NCBI GenBank assembly: GCA_910579605.1
Contig: CAJTUG010000002.1
Location: forward strand, 120,884-132,452
Direction of reading: 5' to 3'
Origin: an uncultured Muribaculaceae bacterium
GTDB taxonomy: Bacteria > Bacteroidota > Bacteroidia > Bacteroidales > Muribaculaceae
DNA length: 11,569 nucleotides
Part shown: one piece after another, positions 6,919-11,569 of the stretch
Layout of the letters: each line of letters starts with the position of its first letter
Numbering within the stretch: the first letter of the stretch is position 1
The notes under the pieces: generated by a model
The model's database searches: none
The model's input: only the letters and a program-made list of their open reading frames with translations
What the model was told of the DNA's origin: nothing
Program-made: the position numbers and the translations under genes

Positions 6919-9900
6919 ATGAAAATTTTAAAGAACACTATGCTGGCATTGCTGGCGTGTGGTTTTTTTTCGGGAACTTCCATGGCGATAGAGCCGCTTC
7001 AGGTTACCGAAAATATGCCGGAAATTAATCAAAATTTCGATTCGATGTGGAGTAATGGAGCTGCATCGCTAAATCTTCCCGACGGATGGGGTGTAGACAG
7101 AAATCTTTCTGCTCCACGTAAATTATGTCCATGGGACGAAGCTTCAGCTCAAGTGATGTATGAAGGTGGGGTGTCGCTTGCTTCAAATGCGAAAAATGGC
7201 ACATGGAATTTCCGCTCGTCAGCTGATGAGAACGACAGGGCTATTGGAGGTCTTTCAACTACGGTGTCTGGGGGTACGCGGTGCTGGTCTTTGATGACGG
7301 GTATCAACAATGCTTCTGATTTACCACTTAACAGCCTGGATATTAGCTATGATATAGAAAAATATCGCAAAGGCGCAAATGCGGCAGGTTTTGACGTGCA
7401 ATTGTATTTCTCGTATGACGGAAATACATGGCTTTCTGCAGGTGATGATTTTAAAACACATTTTGATGCCGATAATGAGACCATCGGTGCAGGAATCGTT
7501 CCTATAAGCACAACACCTAAATCTGCTAAATTAATGGTAGATGTTCCTTCGCAAGGCAACGTATATCTTGCTTGGAATGTTTCGGTGGCAACAGGTTCTA
7601 CTCCCGATAAAGCTCAAGGTTTAGCTATAGACAATATATCGGTGAAGGCTAATTTCAATTCAGGTTTGGAGCACTATGTATATGTTGAAAATGCTACTGG
7701 TAGAAATGAGATCACTCTTTATTCACCCGATAATAACTTTTATGGTGCCATGCCCGGAGTTTCTCCGGAAATGACTAAAGTTATCAACGGAGTGAACTAT
7801 AAGGTTTGGCCGGTAAAGGGTAGCGGATCTTATACAGTATCAATTTGCTCAGGCGATAATAATTTTGGTTCGGTAATCGTATCTACTGCTGTTGATACTT
7901 ATCTGTGTGTTTCCCCTGCAGGTGTGGCTACTATTGCAGATCCGATGTCGTATACAGGCTGGGTAGATCCTTCACGCCCTCCATTTGTAGGTTCTGGTAT
8001 CTTTTTACGTGGTGATGTTAACGGTTGGGCGGCTGATAGCTCGTGGGAATTTTCCGACGAAGGGCAAGGAACTTATGTGTTGTACGACAAAGTGTTGAGT
8101 GGCGCTTTCAAAGTTGCCGACTCTTCATGGAGCTCTTCATGTAACTATGGTACCAACGGTACTAATATCATGGTTGATGAGGTGTATGAATTGGTTAAAG
8201 GCACCGACGACAATATTTCTTGTGGTTCGTATGTATTTACATGTAAAAAGATAATTCTTAATATATCAGGCGACAACGCCAGCATTTTACTTGTAGGCAA
8301 CGATAGCGAAACAGATTTGCAATCTGTCTATATGGTTGGCGATTTTAATGGGTGGAACTATATGAGCACACTTGGAGAACTCAAACTTGACTCCGCCGAT
8401 AATCTTTTTAAAGGTAGAGTCTCGTTGAAAGCCGGGGAAAAAGGTATTTCGTCTTGGTTAATATATCAACGGTTGGGTCGCAGTGGTGCATGGGGCGCAT
8501 TAGAAGAAAGCGATCAGCTGTCTTACGAAGGTAATCTTAAGAAAGGAAATACATACACCGTAGCTACATCTCCCGGTACATATGATGTTACTTTCTCTCT
8601 TACAGATGGAGCTTATTCTTTGACAAAGGTTAAATCTGAAGCTGTCGAAATGGTTCTCTCTCCAGTTTCCACAGTGTTGGTTCCTTCAGTCCCTGAGGCT
8701 GTTAAAGTACTATCGCTCAACAATAGTCTTATATATTATAACGATCAGGACAAGGTTTTCAACGATATAGCTTCTGCTATGGGAAAAAATGCGTCATGGA
8801 CAAAACACACTCTTTTGGGTAAATCGCTTGCCACTCATTGGGATGAAGGCGACGGACTGGCAGGCGACGGTACACCAGGCGCGAAAATGATGGTGCGCTC
8901 TGATGCATGGTCTCACATCATACTACAAGAGCAGAGTGCATTACCTCGTACTTCTTTAGAAACTTTCCGTGTTAATGTGGGACGCTGGGTTGAATATATC
9001 CGAGAATATTGCCCAAATCCCAATGCGGTTATCATTCTTCCTGTTAATTGGGCATATGCCGGAGACTGGGATAATTTTAGTGCCTATAATAAGACTTTCC
9101 TTGAAAATTATACCGATGTTGCTTCTGAATATGGCGTGGTGGTATGTCCTGTTGCAGCAGCTTACGATAATGCTTTCACAGAAGAAGGAACGACAGAGAT
9201 TTCTACTTGGTTTCAAGACGATCGTCATCCCGAACTCAAGAGTACCTATATGGCTGCTTGCATGGAATATGGATTGATATATGGTGTTTCTCCTGAAACA
9301 ATTACATATGCACCCGAAGCGATAGAGGCAGATGCTGCCAAAATGCGTCGTTATGCGGCCGAAGCACTCAAAAACTACAAGAACGTTGTGGATCATCACG
9401 AAGCAAGCATAGATTTCAGTGCCACGGTCTATGATGCATTTGGTCTCAAGGTCGAGAATGCCGATAAAGTTGAATATGCTGTAGATGGCGGTGGAGTAAT
9501 TTCATCTGATGGAGTGTTCAAATCTAATGGTACGCGTGGGATTTATAATGTTACCGCAAAAATCGGTGCGTTTACAAAAATGGCTCGTATTAAGGTGGCA
9601 GATGCTGAGACTGTGGTGATAAAATATGATGCTATAAATATTAATTCAGAATCTCCGTCTTATTCACAGAATTTTGATCAGATGGGTACGGATGCAGAAG
9701 CTAAATTGCCGGTAGCATGGAGAATAGATAAGCAAACTGTAGGCCCTCGTGTTGTTGGTACATATGCTATGGCGTCGGAAACAACAACGTATAGTGGCGG
9801 TACATCATTACCGTCAAATGCGAAAAATGGTATTTGGAATTTCGGGGCCGATGGTTCTTCTGATAGATCCTTGGGTGGTATAACTACAGGGGTTGCTAAT

Positions 9901-10746
9901 GGTACACGTGCTGTGAACATTTATACTCATCTTTATAACGATGGTAAAAAAGCGTTTGACCGTCTTGATATTTCATACAATGTCGAGAAATATCGCAAAG
10001 GCAATAATCCTGCTGGTTTTGCAGTGCAATTATATTATTCTTTTGATGGACGAAACTGGAATAATGCAGGAACTGATTTCTATACATATTTTGCACCAGA
10101 CAACGAAACGATAGGTTATGTGCAAGTTCCAGGCGAAACTATAGTTGTTGAGGGTACTTTGCCGGTTAATTTCGGCTCGGGTCTTGATTTGTTCCTTGCA
10201 TGGAACATTTCTGTAGCAAGCGGCGATGCAGCCCAAGGCGCAATGGCTTTGGCTATCGATAATATTGCTTTTGAAGCTCAGCGTCCGCCTGTTCCTCAAA
10301 CCGCCCACAGAATTTATGTAGACGACCAGACAAGTTGGAATGCGTTGGGTCTTTACGCATGGGGTGATTCCGAACTTTTCGGAGCATGGCCAGGACAAGC
10401 TCCTATTGATGAGAAAGAAATAAACGGAATTAATTTTAAAGTTTTTGGACTTGATGTAGAAAATCCAGGTTCATATAATCTCATTTTCAATAATTGGAAT
10501 AATAATAAACAATTGCCAGACTATAATGTGGCAGGAAATCGAGACTATTATTTCAAGATAACCGATAATGAGGTGACTGAACTGAATCTCGATGGAGTAG
10601 AAAATGTATCATTGTCAAGAGAGTCTTTACCGGTTGTTTACAATCTACAAGGTTTTCCAGTACTCCGTAATGCTAACGCTACCGATTTAAAAAATCTACC
10701 TACTGGAATCTACATTGTAGGTGACAAAAAAGTAGCAATACGCTGA
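6919..10746 (+). CDS. Multi-module secreted SGNH/DUF4886-like hydrolase with duplicated starch-binding-type modules
   Basis: I place the start at ATG 6919, which begins a signal peptide (MKILKNTMLALLACGFFSGTSMA) and gives 1275 residues; a TTG nine codons earlier only adds polar residues. Cleavage after SMA (about 23) is favoured over the LLAC14 lipobox-like site because hydrophobic residues follow the Cys. Modules: 35-247 beta-sandwich with NFDSM, LPDGW, NAKNGTWNF and DRAIGG; 250-338 CBM26-like; 358-428 and 466-570 SusE/SusF-like (FLRGDVNGW, YMVGDFNGW); 595-822 SGNH/DUF4886-like with Ser603 in LNNS, Gly634, ILQEQS, NWAYAGDW and DDRH (His770); 825-897 Ig-like; 911-1120 second beta-sandwich; 1130-1222 second CBM26-like (WNALGLYAWGD, FGAWPG); about 1225-1275 type IX-like tail (YNLQGF, LPTGIYIV). 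It is probably an extracellular esterase or deacylase held on alpha-glucan-like glycans. Catalysis and ligand are inferred. It has its own promoter and terminator. Confidence 0.9.
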   Translation: MKILKNTMLALLACGFFSGTSMAIEPLQVTENMPEINQNFDSMWSNGAASLNLPDGWGVDRNLSAPRKLCPWDEASAQVMYEGGVSLASNAKNGTWNFRSSADENDRAIGGLSTTVSGGTRCWSLMTGINNASDLPLNSLDISYDIEKYRKGANAAGFDVQLYFSYDGNTWLSAGDDFKTHFDADNETIGAGIVPISTTPKSAKLMVDVPSQGNVYLAWNVSVATGSTPDKAQGLAIDNISVKANFNSGLEHYVYVENATGRNEITLYSPDNNFYGAMPGVSPEMTKVINGVNYKVWPVKGSGSYTVSICSGDNNFGSVIVSTAVDTYLCVSPAGVATIADPMSYTGWVDPSRPPFVGSGIFLRGDVNGWAADSSWEFSDEGQGTYVLYDKVLSGAFKVADSSWSSSCNYGTNGTNIMVDEVYELVKGTDDNISCGSYVFTCKKIILNISGDNASILLVGNDSETDLQSVYMVGDFNGWNYMSTLGELKLDSADNLFKGRVSLKAGEKGISSWLIYQRLGRSGAWGALEESDQLSYEGNLKKGNTYTVATSPGTYDVTFSLTDGAYSLTKVKSEAVEMVLSPVSTVLVPSVPEAVKVLSLNNSLIYYNDQDKVFNDIASAMGKNASWTKHTLLGKSLATHWDEGDGLAGDGTPGAKMMVRSDAWSHIILQEQSALPRTSLETFRVNVGRWVEYIREYCPNPNAVIILPVNWAYAGDWDNFSAYNKTFLENYTDVASEYGVVVCPVAAAYDNAFTEEGTTEISTWFQDDRHPELKSTYMAACMEYGLIYGVSPETITYAPEAIEADAAKMRRYAAEALKNYKNVVDHHEASIDFSATVYDAFGLKVENADKVEYAVDGGGVISSDGVFKSNGTRGIYNVTAKIGAFTKMARIKVADAETVVIKYDAININSESPSYSQNFDQMGTDAEAKLPVAWRIDKQTVGPRVVGTYAMASETTTYSGGTSLPSNAKNGIWNFGADGSSDRSLGGITTGVANGTRAVNIYTHLYNDGKKAFDRLDISYNVEKYRKGNNPAGFAVQLYYSFDGRNWNNAGTDFYTYFAPDNETIGYVQVPGETIVVEGTLPVNFGSGLDLFLAWNISVASGDAAQGAMALAIDNIAFEAQRPPVPQTAHRIYVDDQTSWNALGLYAWGDSELFGAWPGQAPIDEKEINGINFKVFGLDVENPGSYNLIFNNWNNNKQLPDYNVAGNRDYYFKITDNEVTELNLDGVENVSLSRESLPVVYNLQGFPVLRNANATDLKNLPTGIYIVGDKKVAIR
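7021..7938 (+). repeat. Copy 1 of duplicated beta-sandwich plus CBM26-like block
   Basis: Residues 35-340 of the large protein are homologous to residues 911-1225. Shared stretches include NFDSM/NFDQM, SNAKNG-W-NF, DISY-x-EKYRKG, PDNETIG/ADNETIG, LAWN-SVA, LAIDNI and INGxNYKV/INGINFKV. A 17-base DNA identity survives at 7183-7199 (TCAAATGCGAAAAATGG). This copy lacks the tryptophans seen in the CBM26-like part of copy 2. Confidence 0.85.
9649..10593 (+). repeat. Copy 2 of duplicated beta-sandwich plus CBM26-like block
   Basis: This is the partner of the block at 7021-7938 and lies on the other side of the SGNH and Ig-like domains. The matching 17-base DNA identity is at 9814-9830. Its CBM26-like part keeps Trp1140, Trp1148 and Trp1157 in positions typical of starch-binding module 26, so it is the copy more likely to bind glycan. 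Confidence 0.85.
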
Positions 10747-10764
10747 TAAAAACTAAAACATAAT

Positions 10765-10810
10765 TAAGGCGCGGCTCTATCTGGATGCCGCGCCTTATTT
10801 GTGGGTTTTT
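10765..10810 (+). terminator. Intrinsic terminator after the multi-module gene
   Basis: An 11-bp GC-rich stem (TAAGGCGCGGC with GCCGCGCCTTA, arms 10765-10775 and 10787-10797) encloses an 11-base loop. It is followed by a discontinuous T-run, TTTGTGGGTTTTT. It starts 18 bases past the stop codon. The T-run also contains the -33 element of the next promoter. Confidence 0.85.
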
Positions 10811-10831
10811 GAGAAATTTTTGCTAATTTTG
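10798..10831 (+). promoter_or_regulatory. Candidate promoter for rfbD, overlapping terminator tail
   Basis: TAATTTTG at 10824-10831 is an exact TAnnTTTG element. The only well placed TTTG upstream (10798-10801) is 22 bases away, slightly long, and lies in the T-run of the preceding terminator. The predicted start near 10838 gives a leader of about 16 bases to the ATG at 10854 and argues against a GTG start at 10836. Confidence 0.5.
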
Positions 10832-10853
10832 CAGAGTGAAAGTATCAGACAAA

Positions 10854-11569
10854 ATGAAAATACTTGTAACTGGTTCCCGAGGACAACTTGGTTCTGAATT
10901 GAGAATAGTTCTTGAACAACGTGTTCCCGGTATTACGACATATATAGACAAGGACGAACTTGATTTGACCGATGTCATAGCGGTAGAACAATTTTTGCGT
11001 GCAGGAGGATTTTCGCATGTGATTAATTGTGCTGCGTATACGGCCGTTGACCTTGCCGAGGAAGAGAAATTGCAATGCTCGGCAGTGAATATTGATGCTG
11101 TGGGAAATATTGCTCGCTTTGCCGATGAATTGGACATGCGCATAGTTCATATTTCCACCGACTATGTGTTTGATGGCACGGCTCATACCCCTTATGTCGA
11201 AAGCGATAAGCCAAACCCGATGAGTCAATACGGTGCTACTAAAAGAAAAGGAGAAACTGCATTGTTGGGTCTTGCGCCTCAAAGTATTGTTGTGCGAACA
11301 GGATGGCTATATTCACCTTTCGGTAAAAATTTTGTTAAAACTATGGTTGATTTGGCTTCTCAGGGTAAAAAATTGCGTGTTGTAGTAGACCAAATAGGCA
11401 CACCTACTTATGCAGCTGATCTTGCAGAAGCTATAGCCGCTATCGTTCTCCAAGGGCCATGGACGCCAGGCATTTTTCACTATTCCAATGAGGGTGCAGC
11501 GTCGTGGTACGATTTGGCCGTAGCTGCGATAGAGGCTGCCGGAATGGCTGAGCAAGCAAAATTGGTAGA
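10854..11569 (+). CDS. rfbD: dTDP-4-dehydrorhamnose reductase, partial (3' end beyond right edge)
   Basis: The frame opens with ATG at 10854 and gives 238 residues up to the window edge; the family is usually about 280-300 long, so perhaps 50 residues are missing. It is a short-chain-dehydrogenase-type Rossmann protein. MKILVTGSRGQLGSEL contains the cofactor motif GxxGxxG (7-13). NCAAYTAVDLAE (58-69) is the RmlD signature. The catalytic set is Thr102 (in STDYVFDG) with Tyr126 and Lys130 (YGATK). RTGWLYSPFGKNFVKTM (148-164) and DQIGTPTYAADLA (179-191) are also characteristic. The enzyme reduces dTDP-4-keto-L-rhamnose to dTDP-L-rhamnose, the last step in making the rhamnose donor for O-antigen, capsule or glycoprotein glycans, in the cytoplasm. 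The other rhamnose-pathway genes are not in this window and could lie to the right or elsewhere. Confidence 0.95.
   Translation, partial: MKILVTGSRGQLGSELRIVLEQRVPGITTYIDKDELDLTDVIAVEQFLRAGGFSHVINCAAYTAVDLAEEEKLQCSAVNIDAVGNIARFADELDMRIVHISTDYVFDGTAHTPYVESDKPNPMSQYGATKRKGETALLGLAPQSIVVRTGWLYSPFGKNFVKTMVDLASQGKKLRVVVDQIGTPTYAADLAEAIAAIVLQGPWTPGIFHYSNEGAASWYDLAVAAIEAAGMAEQAKLV

Noticed and set aside
6932..6960. Lipoprotein signal (LLAC, Cys14) for the multi-module protein
   Set aside because: The hydrophobic stretch continues after the Cys (GFFSG) and an SMA signal-peptidase I site follows. A C-terminal sorting-type tail also favours a non-lipidated protein. It is not fully excluded.
8956..9399. 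Long antisense and alternate-frame open frames within the large gene (also 508-882 and 6036-6398 within other genes)
   Set aside because: They lie opposite or inside strongly supported coding sequences, show no domain motifs, and have compositions expected of shadow frames.
10836..10853. In-frame GTG as the start of rfbD
   Set aside because: It is at or before the predicted transcription start near 10838. MKILVTG at the ATG is the usual family N-terminus.

Overview
The window looks like chromosomal DNA from a gut-type member of the Bacteroidales, most likely a Muribaculaceae-like or related lineage. Four things suggest this: promoters of the TTTG / TAnnTTTG type, start codons without a Shine-Dalgarno sequence, many signal-peptide-bearing envelope proteins (Omp28-like lipoprotein, DUF6029 barrel, type IX-like C-terminal tails), and SusE/SusF- and CBM26-like starch-binding modules. 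The family-level placement is inference. I see no mobile element, CRISPR array, tRNA or rRNA, and no stretch over 300 bases lacks a gene.

Left half (1-5316, minus strand): five co-oriented genes, probably transcribed from one promoter near 5386-5417. In transcription order they are a secreted 573-residue protein with propeller-like repeats and a type IX-like tail, a periplasmic TlpA-like thioredoxin-fold protein (WCKPC), a DUF6029-type outer-membrane barrel candidate, an Omp28-related lipoprotein with a CVNC thioredoxin-type motif, and the start of a small cysteine-rich secreted protein cut by the left edge. Gaps are 105, 37, 21 and 63 bases. The two wider gaps each hold a strong palindromic hairpin without a U-tract. 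All five products are predicted to be exported. Two have thioredoxin-type CxxC motifs and the other three have clustered or numerous cysteines, so an envelope thiol/disulfide theme is plausible but unproven.

Middle (5317-6813): a divergent intergenic region with back-to-back promoters, then a single plus-strand iron-containing alcohol dehydrogenase gene closed by a clear intrinsic terminator.

Right half (6842-11569, plus strand): a gene with its own promoter and terminator encodes a 1275-residue secreted multi-module protein. Its order is: beta-sandwich domain, CBM26-like module, two SusE/F-like modules, SGNH/DUF4886-like hydrolase domain, Ig-like domain, a second copy of the beta-sandwich plus CBM26 pair, and a type IX-like tail. 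This is the most unusual object here: a candidate glycan-anchored esterase bracketed by duplicated binding modules. After its terminator, whose tail overlaps the next promoter, comes the 5' part of rfbD (dTDP-4-dehydrorhamnose reductase), a nucleotide-sugar gene that runs off the right edge.
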